The position numbers and the translations under genes are program-made. Positions 42,771 to 49,806 of a stretch of 64,000 nt of DNA are shown piece by piece. This stretch comes from Kribbella amoyensis (GTDB lineage: Bacteria > Actinomycetota > Actinomycetes > Propionibacteriales > Kribbellaceae). Within the stretch, counting starts at the first letter, position 1; the number at the start of each line of letters is the position of its first letter. The notes under the pieces were generated by a model that saw only the letters and a list, made by a program, of their open reading frames with translations, made no database searches and was not told where the DNA came from. Where the stretch lies: NCBI RefSeq assembly GCF_007828865.1, contig NZ_VIVK01000001.1, positions 5,146,001 to 5,210,000 on the forward strand, written 5' to 3'.

Positions 42771-44067
42771 ACGAAGTGCTCGGCCGGAGGGAGCGGCGGA
42801 CGGCGTTGGTCCGGGCGGCGAGGTCGTCGACGGTGATGCGGTCGAACCCACGGACCGCGCTCCGCACAATGCCCCGCCCTTGCGCGACCAGCGCAGCCGG
42901 GATCGCCGAGGCCCCGTGCACCGCGCCGAACACGCTGCCCACCGTGGCCGCCGTGGAGTCCGTGTCGCGGCCGGCGCCGACCGCGATGCCGAGCGTCTTC
43001 ACGTAGTCGCCCTCACCCCACAGCAGCGCGGTCGTGATGATGCCCGCGTTGTTGAGCGTGTGGACCCAGTTGTAGTCGAGCGCCTCGTCCACCCAGTCCA
43101 GCGCCTGCTCGTACCCGGCGCCGCTCGCGTGCAGGTCGAGCAGCGCCCGCTGACTCTCCGCCAGCCGCGACTTCGGTGGCACGACCTCCAGCGCGACCCG
43201 CAGCGCGTCGGCGACGTCGTCCACCACGAGCGCCTGGGCGACGAGAGCGGCCGCCCACTGCGCGCCGTAGACACCGTTGGCCGTGTGCGAGAGCAACGCG
43301 TCGGTGAGCGCGAGCCGGGCGGCTTCGGCGGGATCGCCAGGACTCACGTAGCCGTAGATGTCCACTCGGATCAGGGCGCCGATCCACTCCCGGTATGGGT
43401 TGCGGATGGTGGCCGTCAACGGCGGCTGCAGCCCGGTGACGAGGTTGCGATAGGCAACACGTTCGGCGGTGTACGTCTGGGTGAACGGCATCCGGTCGAG
43501 CCATTCGCGGGCGATGTCGCGGGTACCGACGTCCCGCCCGTACTTCTCCAGCACGTGCAGCCCGAGCATCGTCCAGTCGAGGTCGTCGTCGCGCGGGATC
43601 GCGTCGAACTGTCCGTCCGAGGCCTCACCCGCGGACGGGTGCGGGGTCAGACCGGCCGGCACCTCCTCCAGGTACGGCACGAAGCCGCTCAAGGGCCAGT
43701 CGCCGGCGGCCTCGAGGTACTTCCGGACCTCGGCGCGGCCGAGTCCCTCGACCGGCTTGCCCATCGTGTTACCTACGCACCGGCCGAGCCAGGCACCGGT
43801 CACCCGGTCCGGCAGGGCGTCCTCGTCGAACTCGGTGGTGGCGACCGACGGGGTCAGGTCGGTCGGCGTGACGGGTTCCTCGTACGGCCAGTCGGGGCGG
43901 CGCTGGAGAGCGGCCAGCTCGTTCTCGATCGCGGCGAGCGCCGGGAGGTCGGCGTCGGCGGCCGCCTGCCGGGCCCGGTCCAGCAGCTCCTCGGCGGGAT
44001 AGCCGGCGCTCACCAGCTGCTCGGCTTCGTCCGGAACGAGGTCCCGCGGGTCCAGTACGTCGTGCAC
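42769..44067 (-). CDS. ADP-ribosylglycohydrolase (ARH/DraG) family protein
   Basis: This 432-residue protein has the ARH fold. The metal-binding motifs are intact: IPRDDDLDWTMLGLHVLEKYG near the first site and AVGAGRDTDSTAATVGSVFGA near the C-terminus. ADP-ribosyl removal from proteins, nucleic acids or small molecules is the family reaction; the substrate is unknown. About 80 extra N-terminal residues (MHDVLDPRDLVPDEAEQL) are outside the usual ARH core and are rich in Glu and Ala. The gene ends in the 24-bp terminator and starts 40 bases downstream of the murein peptidase operon stop, so read-through is possible. Confidence 0.85.
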   Translation of the reverse strand: MHDVLDPRDLVPDEAEQLVSAGYPAEELLDRARQAAADADLPALAAIENELAALQRRPDWPYEEPVTPTDLTPSVATTEFDEDALPDRVTGAWLGRCVGNTMGKPVEGLGRAEVRKYLEAAGDWPLSGFVPYLEEVPAGLTPHPSAGEASDGQFDAIPRDDDLDWTMLGLHVLEKYGRDVGTRDIAREWLDRMPFTQTYTAERVAYRNLVTGLQPPLTATIRNPYREWIGALIRVDIYGYVSPGDPAEAARLALTDALLSHTANGVYGAQWAAALVAQALVVDDVADALRVALEVVPPKSRLAESQRALLDLHASGAGYEQALDWVDEALDYNWVHTLNNAGIITTALLWGEGDYVKTLGIAVGAGRDTDSTAATVGSVFGAVHGASAIPAALVAQGRGIVRSAVRGFDRITVDDLAARTNAVRRSLRPSTS

Positions 44068-44106
44068 TACTCCTCCTCGGCGTCAGGGGCGGTGGTCTTC
44101 CGAAGA

Positions 44107-44973
44107 TCAGAGGCGCGCGGCAGCAACCAGGGTCTCGCGGCGCTCGGGGAGCAGCGCCTCGTTCTCGAGCACCTTGCCGGTCTCGGACGCGTGCAGCATC
44201 CCCTCGGCCGAGACGAACCCGACGTGGTGGATCTGCTGGCCCGGCCGCGCGAAGAAGTACAGGTCTCCCGGCCGGACCTCGTCCAGCGGGACCGGCTCCA
44301 GCCTGTCGGCCTGGTCGTGCGCGTCCCGCGGGATCCGCTGGCCGAGCACCCGGCTCACCGCGTGTGTCAGGCCCGAGCAGTCCAGCCCGTACGCCGAGGT
44401 GCCGCCCCACAGGTACTCGAGTCCCAGGAACAGCGAGCCCAGCCGGATCCGGTCCTCGGGCGTGGACGGCTCCTCCACCGAACGGATCACGTCGTCGGCC
44501 AGCCAGCCGCTCGCGCCGTCGGGCAACGCCACCTGGGTGAACCCGTCGGCGTGGTCGGTCGAAGCCAGCACGGTGCCGAACGACAGCTCGGTCAGCGCGC
44601 CCGAACCCGGCTCGGCGGTGAGCGCCGCGGTCGGCACCTTCACGGCGACCGGGGAGGTCGCGGCGGACGGCAGCTCGCCGAGGTGCGCGGACGGTACCCA
44701 GCCCGGGTACCCGAGGGCGTCCTCGGACGACGGCTGCCACGGGGCGACGATCTCGGACCAGCCGCCCTTCTCCGAACGGACCAGCACCGGCTCGGCGAAG
44801 AGCAGCTGGGTGAGGGTGCGGCCGTGCAGGCCGAGGCGGGTCTCGGTGGTCATCGACTTCGCCCACGCCGCGACGTCGGGCACGGCGGCCACGGCCGCGG
44901 CGTCCAGGTCGCGGGGAGCGTCGGAGGAGGTCCACACGGTGCTGACCGGGACCTTGGCGGCGGCTAGCTTCAT
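44107..44973 (-). CDS. NlpC/P60 gamma-D-glutamyl endopeptidase, YkfC-like
   Basis: This 288-residue protein has no signal peptide, so it is likely cytoplasmic. Two SH3-like segments (about residues 55-165) are followed by a C-terminal NlpC/P60 domain with catalytic C199 in GLDCSG and H250 in IHHVGF. This layout is that of YkfC/dipeptidyl-peptidase VI, which frees L-Ala-gamma-D-Glu from recycled murein peptides. The ATG at 44973 overlaps the stop of the epimerase gene (ATGA). The following epimerase acts on exactly the released dipeptide, which supports the assignment. Confidence 0.85.
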   Translation of the reverse strand: MKLAAAKVPVSTVWTSSDAPRDLDAAAVAAVPDVAAWAKSMTTETRLGLHGRTLTQLLFAEPVLVRSEKGGWSEIVAPWQPSSEDALGYPGWVPSAHLGELPSAATSPVAVKVPTAALTAEPGSGALTELSFGTVLASTDHADGFTQVALPDGASGWLADDVIRSVEEPSTPEDRIRLGSLFLGLEYLWGGTSAYGLDCSGLTHAVSRVLGQRIPRDAHDQADRLEPVPLDEVRPGDLYFFARPGQQIHHVGFVSAEGMLHASETGKVLENEALLPERRETLVAAARL

Positions 44974-46037
44974 GCGGCCAAGCCTGTCACGCCGAGGCCG
45001 GGCGCCGACGGCAGGTGGATCCGCGCGCCCTCGTACCGGATCCCGCCGAGCACCGGCGACTCCTTCAGCCACCAGGCCGCGTCCAGGTCGTTGACGGCGC
45101 TGGTCGGGTACGCCGCGACCAGAGCGGCCGCCGCGCCGACGCCGACGTGGCTCTCCATCATCGAGCCGACGATCGCGCCGAGCCCGTGCTCGCGGGCCAG
45201 CTCCAGCAAGGTCCGCGCGGTGGCCAGGCCGCCGCACTTGGCCAGCTTGACGTTCACCAGGTCGGCCGCGCCGAGGCGGATCACGGCGACCAGGTCGCGC
45301 ACGCCGTACACGCTCTCGTCGGCGAGGATCGGCGTACTCACCCGGTCGGTGATCCAGGCCATCCCGTCCAGATCGGCGGCGGCCACCGGCTGCTCGACCA
45401 GCTCGATCGCGCAGCCGGCGTCCTCGAGCGCGCGGATCGCGGTGACCGCGTCGCGCCGGGTCCAGCCCTGGTTCGCGTCCAGCCGGATCCGGGCGTCCGG
45501 GCCGACCGCCTCGCGGATCCGCCGGACCCGGTCGAAGTCGGCGGCCGCGTCCCCGGTCCCGACCTTGACCTTGAGCACGTCGAACCCGTCGTTCAGCCGG
45601 TCGATCCCGGCCCGCGCCAACGCCGAGGCGTCGCCCGCGGACAGCGTCACGTCGGTCCGGACGACATCGACGGTGGAGCCGAGGAACCCGTGCAGCGGCC
45701 GCCCGACCCGGCGCGCGGCCAGATCGTGCAAGGCGACGTCGACTGCGGCCTTGGCCCCGTAGTTGCCCTGGACAGCGCCCTGCACCCGGCGCAACGCGTC
45801 GGTCAGGTCGTCCGGGCCGAGCCCGTCGAGTGCGGCCGCGATCGGTCCTTCGACACAGGCCTGTGCCCCGGCCAGGGACTCACCGGTGACCTTCCAAACC
45901 TGCGGCGCCTCGCCCCAGCCGGTGTGGTCGCCGTCGCTGATCGAGACCAGCAGCGACTCGGCGTGCGTCGCGGTCCGCAGTGCAGTGACGAAGGGGGTGT
46001 GCAGCGGCGCCGAGACGAGGTGGGTACTGAGCTTCAT
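44970..46037 (-). CDS. L-Ala-D/L-Glu (dipeptide) epimerase, enolase superfamily
   Basis: This 355-residue protein has all catalytic elements of muconate-lactonising-type enolase members: KVKVG (acid/base Lys), DANQGW, a Glu in ELVEQP, ADESVYG and KLAKCGG. Neighbours make it a YkfB-like dipeptide epimerase turning L-Ala-D-Glu into L-Ala-L-Glu for use as nutrient. ATG at 46037 overlaps the stop of the beta-lactamase-like gene by 4 bases; the longer frame to 46268 is antisense-free but unsupported. Exact dipeptide specificity is inferred. Confidence 0.88.
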   Translation of the reverse strand: MKLSTHLVSAPLHTPFVTALRTATHAESLLVSISDGDHTGWGEAPQVWKVTGESLAGAQACVEGPIAAALDGLGPDDLTDALRRVQGAVQGNYGAKAAVDVALHDLAARRVGRPLHGFLGSTVDVVRTDVTLSAGDASALARAGIDRLNDGFDVLKVKVGTGDAAADFDRVRRIREAVGPDARIRLDANQGWTRRDAVTAIRALEDAGCAIELVEQPVAAADLDGMAWITDRVSTPILADESVYGVRDLVAVIRLGAADLVNVKLAKCGGLATARTLLELAREHGLGAIVGSMMESHVGVGAAAALVAAYPTSAVNDLDAAWWLKESPVLGGIRYEGARIHLPSAPGLGVTGLAA

Positions 46038-46846
46038 CGGACCGTCTCCAGGTCGTGCCGGTGCTGCCAGGCCTCGGTCGCGATCGCGGCGATCAGTCGT
46101 TGCGCCTCCGCGTCGGGCAGCTCCGAGGTCGTGCACGCGGTCAGCACGAACGGCTCGGCGTCCGGCGGATAGACGATGCCGCCGTCGTGCCGGATCGTGG
46201 TGTCCCAGCCGTTCTTGTGCTCGACCCTGGTCCCGGCCGGCACCCCCGCGGGGATCTCGCCGTTCCACTGGTTCCCGGCCAGCAGGTCGCGGACGTACTC
46301 CCCGCCCGGCGTCTTGTCGTTGCCTACCGCAACCAGGACCGCGGCCAGGTCGGCCGGGCTCATCAGGTTGCTGATCCCGGCCCGCTGCGCCGCCGCGTCG
46401 TCGATCCCGCGCCGGATCACGCTCGCGCCCGAGCCGTACTCCGCGAGCACCGCGTTCGCCGCGTCCACGCCGACCTGCTCCAGGACCAGGTCGGTGGCCA
46501 GGTTGCTGGACAGCGTGATCATCTCGGTGGCGAGCCAGCCGAGCGGCACCTTCGCACCCATCCTGGTCCAGGTCGCCGGCGCCTCGTCCTCGGCCGGGTT
46601 CACCCCGAACCGGCCGCCGGCCGCCGAGGCGAAGTCGTTGTGCACCTGGATCGGCTGGTCCAGCGCCAGCTCACCCGCGGCCACCCGGCGCATCATCGCC
46701 ATCGCGACCGGCAGCTTCATCGTGCTCGCCGAGTAGTGCGTCGTCTCCGCCCGGTGCTGGAACACCGGCAGCCCGTCGAGCCGCCCCAGCCATACACCGA
46801 ACGCGCCGCGCGCTTCCACCCCCGCGAGCAGGTCTGCGATTCCCAT
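46034..46846 (-). CDS. Serine hydrolase, class A beta-lactamase fold
   Basis: This 270-residue protein carries the beta-lactamase/DD-peptidase motifs: S-x-x-K in SASTMKLPV, S-x-N as SSN in TLSSNLATD, and a K-x-G variant in EHKNGW. No signal peptide is visible: residues 1-20 are MGIADLLAGVEARGAFGVWL. It is therefore probably cytoplasmic, unlike resistance enzymes. It leads the operon with the dipeptide epimerase and endopeptidase, so it may cleave a murein-derived peptide. True beta-lactamase activity is doubtful: a signal peptide is missing, and the Glu166-type residue cannot be placed by eye. Confidence 0.78.
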   Translation of the reverse strand: MGIADLLAGVEARGAFGVWLGRLDGLPVFQHRAETTHYSASTMKLPVAMAMMRRVAAGELALDQPIQVHNDFASAAGGRFGVNPAEDEAPATWTRMGAKVPLGWLATEMITLSSNLATDLVLEQVGVDAANAVLAEYGSGASVIRRGIDDAAAQRAGISNLMSPADLAAVLVAVGNDKTPGGEYVRDLLAGNQWNGEIPAGVPAGTRVEHKNGWDTTIRHDGGIVYPPDAEPFVLTACTTSELPDAEAQRLIAAIATEAWQHRHDLETVR

Positions 46847-46877
46847 GCCGGTCAGCCAATCACACCCGGACCCCCAC

Positions 46878-46957
46878 CACTCACCAACCCGGTCACCACG
46901 ACCGAGTCGCCGGTGGAGGACGACCGGGGGAGCCCGGTCGGTGGTACTTGGTGAGTG
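46878..46957. promoter_or_regulatory. Inverted repeat in the divergent region upstream of cobD
   Basis: CACTCACCAA (46878-46887) and TTGGTGAGTG (46948-46957) are perfect inverted 10-mers 60 bases apart. They could be two operator half-sites for a looped repressor of the divergent operons. The second overlaps the alternative cobD start at 46955. Confidence 0.4.
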
Positions 46958-46987
46958 CTGCCCGTCCGCCCTGGCAGACTCTCCCTC

Positions 46988-48001
46988 GTGTCCAGAGCAC
47001 TCCGGAGCAGCGTGGGGAGCCGGGCGGCCGGCCTGATCCTGGGGTTCGCCGCCGACCGGGTGCTGGGTGATCCGCGCCGGTTCCACCCGGTCGCCGGATT
47101 CGGTCAGGCCGCCGCCAAGCTCGAACGCCCCCTCTACGCCGACTCGCGCGCGGCTGGTACGGCGTATGTGGCCGTGCTCGTGGGTTCGACGGTCGCGGTG
47201 GGCGCGGTCGCCGAGCGGCTGACGAGGAACCGGCCCATCGCGAACACCCTCGTGACCGCGGCCGCGACCTGGTCCGTACTCGGTGGACGCAGCCTGGAGC
47301 GTGAGGCGGACGTGATGGGCCGCCTCCTCGAGGACAAGGACGTACCCGCTGCCCGGACCAGGCTGAGCCACCTCTGCAGCCGCGACGCCACCGACCTGGA
47401 CGCGGACGAGCTGGCCCGGGCCACGGTCGAATCGGTGGCCGAGAACACGTCCGACGCGACCGTCGCACCGCTGGTGTGGGGCGGGCTCCTCGGCGTACCC
47501 GGCCTGCTCGGGTACCGCGCGGCGAACACGCTGGACGCGATGGTCGGCTACAAGTCGGCCCGGTACCGCAACTTCGGCTGGGCCGCGGCTCGGTTCGACG
47601 ACTTGGTCAACCTGGTCCCGGCCCGCGTCTGCGCCGCGCTCACCGGGGTGACGTCCGGCCGGCCCGCCCAGGTCTGGCGGGTCTGGCAGCGGGACGCGAA
47701 GAAGCACCCGAGTCCGAACGCCGGCCCGGTCGAGGCCGCCTTCGCGGGGGCGCTCGACCTCCGGCTCGGCGGGACGAACACGTACGACGACGAGGTCGAG
47801 GACCGCGGCACCCTCGGGGACGGGCTCGCGCCGACGGTCACCGACGTCCGCCGGACCGCGGTCCTGGCGCGGCGGGTCTCGTACGCGGCGGCGGCGACCG
47901 CGGCGATCCTGGCCCTGCGTCCCCGCCGACGAGCAGCACGGCCGGGGACGAGGGCGCCGAGGACCAGGCTGCCGGGTGGATCGAGCGGGGAGAGCCGATG
48001 A
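46988..48001 (+). CDS. cobD: Adenosylcobinamide-phosphate synthase
   Basis: This protein of about 337 residues is the CobD/CbiB enzyme, which attaches aminopropanol to the corrin ring's f side chain at the membrane. It opens AAGLILGFAADRVLGDPRRFHPVAGFGQ, the family signature, with ENTSDATVAPLVWGGLLGVPGLLGYRAANTLDAMVGYK further on. Several hydrophobic segments are present. A GTG at 46955 is also in frame; neither start has a strong ribosome binding site. The stop overlaps the next gene (ATGA). No B12 riboswitch is seen before this gene, unlike cobN and chlID. Confidence 0.92.
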   Translation: MSRALRSSVGSRAAGLILGFAADRVLGDPRRFHPVAGFGQAAAKLERPLYADSRAAGTAYVAVLVGSTVAVGAVAERLTRNRPIANTLVTAAATWSVLGGRSLEREADVMGRLLEDKDVPAARTRLSHLCSRDATDLDADELARATVESVAENTSDATVAPLVWGGLLGVPGLLGYRAANTLDAMVGYKSARYRNFGWAAARFDDLVNLVPARVCAALTGVTSGRPAQVWRVWQRDAKKHPSPNAGPVEAAFAGALDLRLGGTNTYDDEVEDRGTLGDGLAPTVTDVRRTAVLARRVSYAAAATAAILALRPRRRAARPGTRAPRTRLPGGSSGESR

Positions 48002-48681
48002 CCAAGCTGCATCAGCGGCCGCACCGGATCGCGCTGATCCGGCACGGCGAGTCCGAGGCCAACGTGGACAAGTCGATCTACGAGCGGCTGCCCGACCACG
48101 CCGTACCGCTCACCGAGCACGGGTACGAGCAGGCGGCCGAGGCCGGGAAGAAGCTGCGCGAGGTGTTCGAGAACGAGCCGGTCCGGGTCTACGTCTCGCC
48201 GTACCTGCGGGCCTTGCAGACGCTGGACGCGCTCGGCCTGGACGACCTGGCCGGGGTACCGCGGGAGGAGCCGCGGCTGCGCGAGCAGGACTGGGCGAAC
48301 TTCCAGGACACCGACGACATCGAGCGCCAGGAGCAGTTGCGCGACTCGTACGGGCACTTCTTCTACCGGTTCACCCACGGCGAGTCCGGCTCGGACGTGT
48401 ACGACCGGGTGTCCAGCTTCCTGGAGACGATGCACCGCGACTTCGAGAAGCCGGACTCACCCCGCAACGTGCTGCTGGTGTCGCACGGGCTGACCATGCG
48501 GTTGTTCTGCATGCGCTGGTTCCACTGGTCGGTGAAGTTCTTCGAGACCCTGCGCAACCCGGACAACGCGGAGACGCGCGTCCTGCTGCGGCAGCCGAAC
48601 TTCCGGTACAAGCTGGACCGGCCGTTCGAGCAGTGGACGGACCACGAACCGACGGAACGGGAGCGATCGGCATGGTTGTAG
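47998..48681 (+). CDS. Histidine phosphatase (phosphoglycerate mutase-like)
   Basis: This 227-residue protein begins near IALIRHGESEANVDK, the RHG motif with the phosphorylated histidine, and has SHGLTMRLF for the second histidine. Coupling to cobD by ATGA suggests alpha-ribazole phosphatase (CobC-like), but the size and the sequence YERLPDHAVPLTEHGYEQA fit the wider GpmB-like phosphatase group equally well. It also overlaps the following DUF3500 gene by 10 bases. Substrate undecided. Confidence 0.78.
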   Translation: MTKLHQRPHRIALIRHGESEANVDKSIYERLPDHAVPLTEHGYEQAAEAGKKLREVFENEPVRVYVSPYLRALQTLDALGLDDLAGVPREEPRLREQDWANFQDTDDIERQEQLRDSYGHFFYRFTHGESGSDVYDRVSSFLETMHRDFEKPDSPRNVLLVSHGLTMRLFCMRWFHWSVKFFETLRNPDNAETRVLLRQPNFRYKLDRPFEQWTDHEPTERERSAWL

Positions 48682-49655
48682 AGCAGACCCGGGAAGCCGC
48701 GCGGAACCTGCTGGCTTCGCTGAGCCCAGAGCAGCTGGCGAGGATCACGGCACCGTTCGACACCCCGGATCACCAGGAGTGGACGTACTTGCCGGGCGAC
48801 CGTCCCGGGCTGCCGCTGGCCACGTTGTCCGCCGAGCAGGAGAGCCACGTTCATCGCCTCCTCGAGCTGGCGTGCAGCGAACGCGGCCGGACCGACGCCC
48901 GCGCGATCCTCGCCGCCGAGGTGATCCTGCGCGAGCTGCCCGATTCGGTCCCGGCCGCGGAGACCGGGGGTTGGCAGGGCACGACGGTGGGGGAGCGGTA
49001 CTTCGTCCGCGTCCTCGGCGACCCGGCCGGCGACGGACCGTGGGCCTGGCGGCTCAACGGGCATCACCTCGCGCTGCACGTCACCGTGGTCGACGGCGCG
49101 ATCGCCTTCACCCCGCAGTTCTTCGGTTCGAACCCGGCCGAGGTCCGCACCGGCCCGTACGCCGGCCGCCGGTTCCTCGCCGCCGAACAGGACCTCGGGT
49201 TCCAGTTGCTGCACGCGCTCGAACCAGGGCAGCGGGAGATCGCGATCGTCTCCCCGACGGCACCCGACGACATCCTCACCCGGCACGACCCGGTCGCCGA
49301 CGCCTCCCGGCTGTACCAGGGTCTCGCCCACGGTGAGCTGGACGCCGAGCAGCGGCAGATCTTCAGCCTGCTGCTCGGTCAGTACATCGGCCGTGCCACC
49401 GGCCCGATCGGCCTGCAGACCTGGCAGGACATCACCGAGCACGGCCTCGACCGCCTGCACTTCGCCTGGGCCGGCGCGACCGAACCGGGCCAGGGCCACT
49501 ACTACTCGATCACCGGTCCCACCTTCCTGGCCGAGTACGACAACACCCAGACCGACGCGAACCACATCCACACCGTCTGGCGTGATCTCCGCAACGACTG
49601 GGGGACCGACCTGCTCGCCGCCCACTACGCGATGGGCCGCCATCAGGTCGGCTAG
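48672..49655 (+). CDS. DUF3500 protein
   Basis: This 327-residue protein fits DUF3500: FDTPDHQEWTYLPGDRPGLPLATLS, PWAWRLNGHHLALHV and TPQFFGSNPAEV are family-like stretches. The histidines in GHHLALH could bind metal, but no reaction is known to me. No signal peptide or membrane segment is present. It overlaps the phosphatase gene by 10 bases and ends 15 bases before the cobN riboswitch. A link to cobalamin metabolism is suggested only by position. Confidence 0.75.
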   Translation: MVVEQTREAARNLLASLSPEQLARITAPFDTPDHQEWTYLPGDRPGLPLATLSAEQESHVHRLLELACSERGRTDARAILAAEVILRELPDSVPAAETGGWQGTTVGERYFVRVLGDPAGDGPWAWRLNGHHLALHVTVVDGAIAFTPQFFGSNPAEVRTGPYAGRRFLAAEQDLGFQLLHALEPGQREIAIVSPTAPDDILTRHDPVADASRLYQGLAHGELDAEQRQIFSLLLGQYIGRATGPIGLQTWQDITEHGLDRLHFAWAGATEPGQGHYYSITGPTFLAEYDNTQTDANHIHTVWRDLRNDWGTDLLAAHYAMGRHQVG

Positions 49656-49669
49656 AGTCACACCGTCAT

Positions 49670-49788
49670 CGACGGCACCCTGCAGGAACCCGGTGTGAGT
49701 CCGGGGCGGTCCCGCCACTGTGACCGCGTTCGCGCGGAAGTCAGGAACTGCAGCCGTCGTACTGCCCACCCGGGGCGTGGACACCCCG
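49670..49788 (+). ncRNA. Cobalamin riboswitch upstream of cobN
   Basis: The conserved core GGTCCCGCCACTGTGACC (49708-49725) and the 3' B12-box (AGTCAGGAACTGCAG) are present. P1 is CGACGGC (49670-49676) with GCCGTCG (49753-49759). P13 in the expression platform is CGGGG-CGTGGACA-CCCCG (49771-49788); its loop GGAC can pair with GTCC in L5 (GAGTCC) as the kissing interaction. The ribosome binding site GAGGAAGGA starts at the end of P13, so translation control is likely. Confidence 0.92.
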
Positions 49789-49806
49789 AGGAAGGACCGG
49801 CCGCGC

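Noticed and set aside
42766..44967. Plus-strand open frame opposite the ADP-ribosylglycohydrolase and YkfC-like genes
   Set aside because: Both minus-strand genes have intact catalytic motifs; this frame crosses the boundary between them.
46034..46846. Antibiotic-resistance beta-lactamase
   Set aside because: The fold motifs fit, but there is no signal peptide and the operon context is murein-peptide metabolism.
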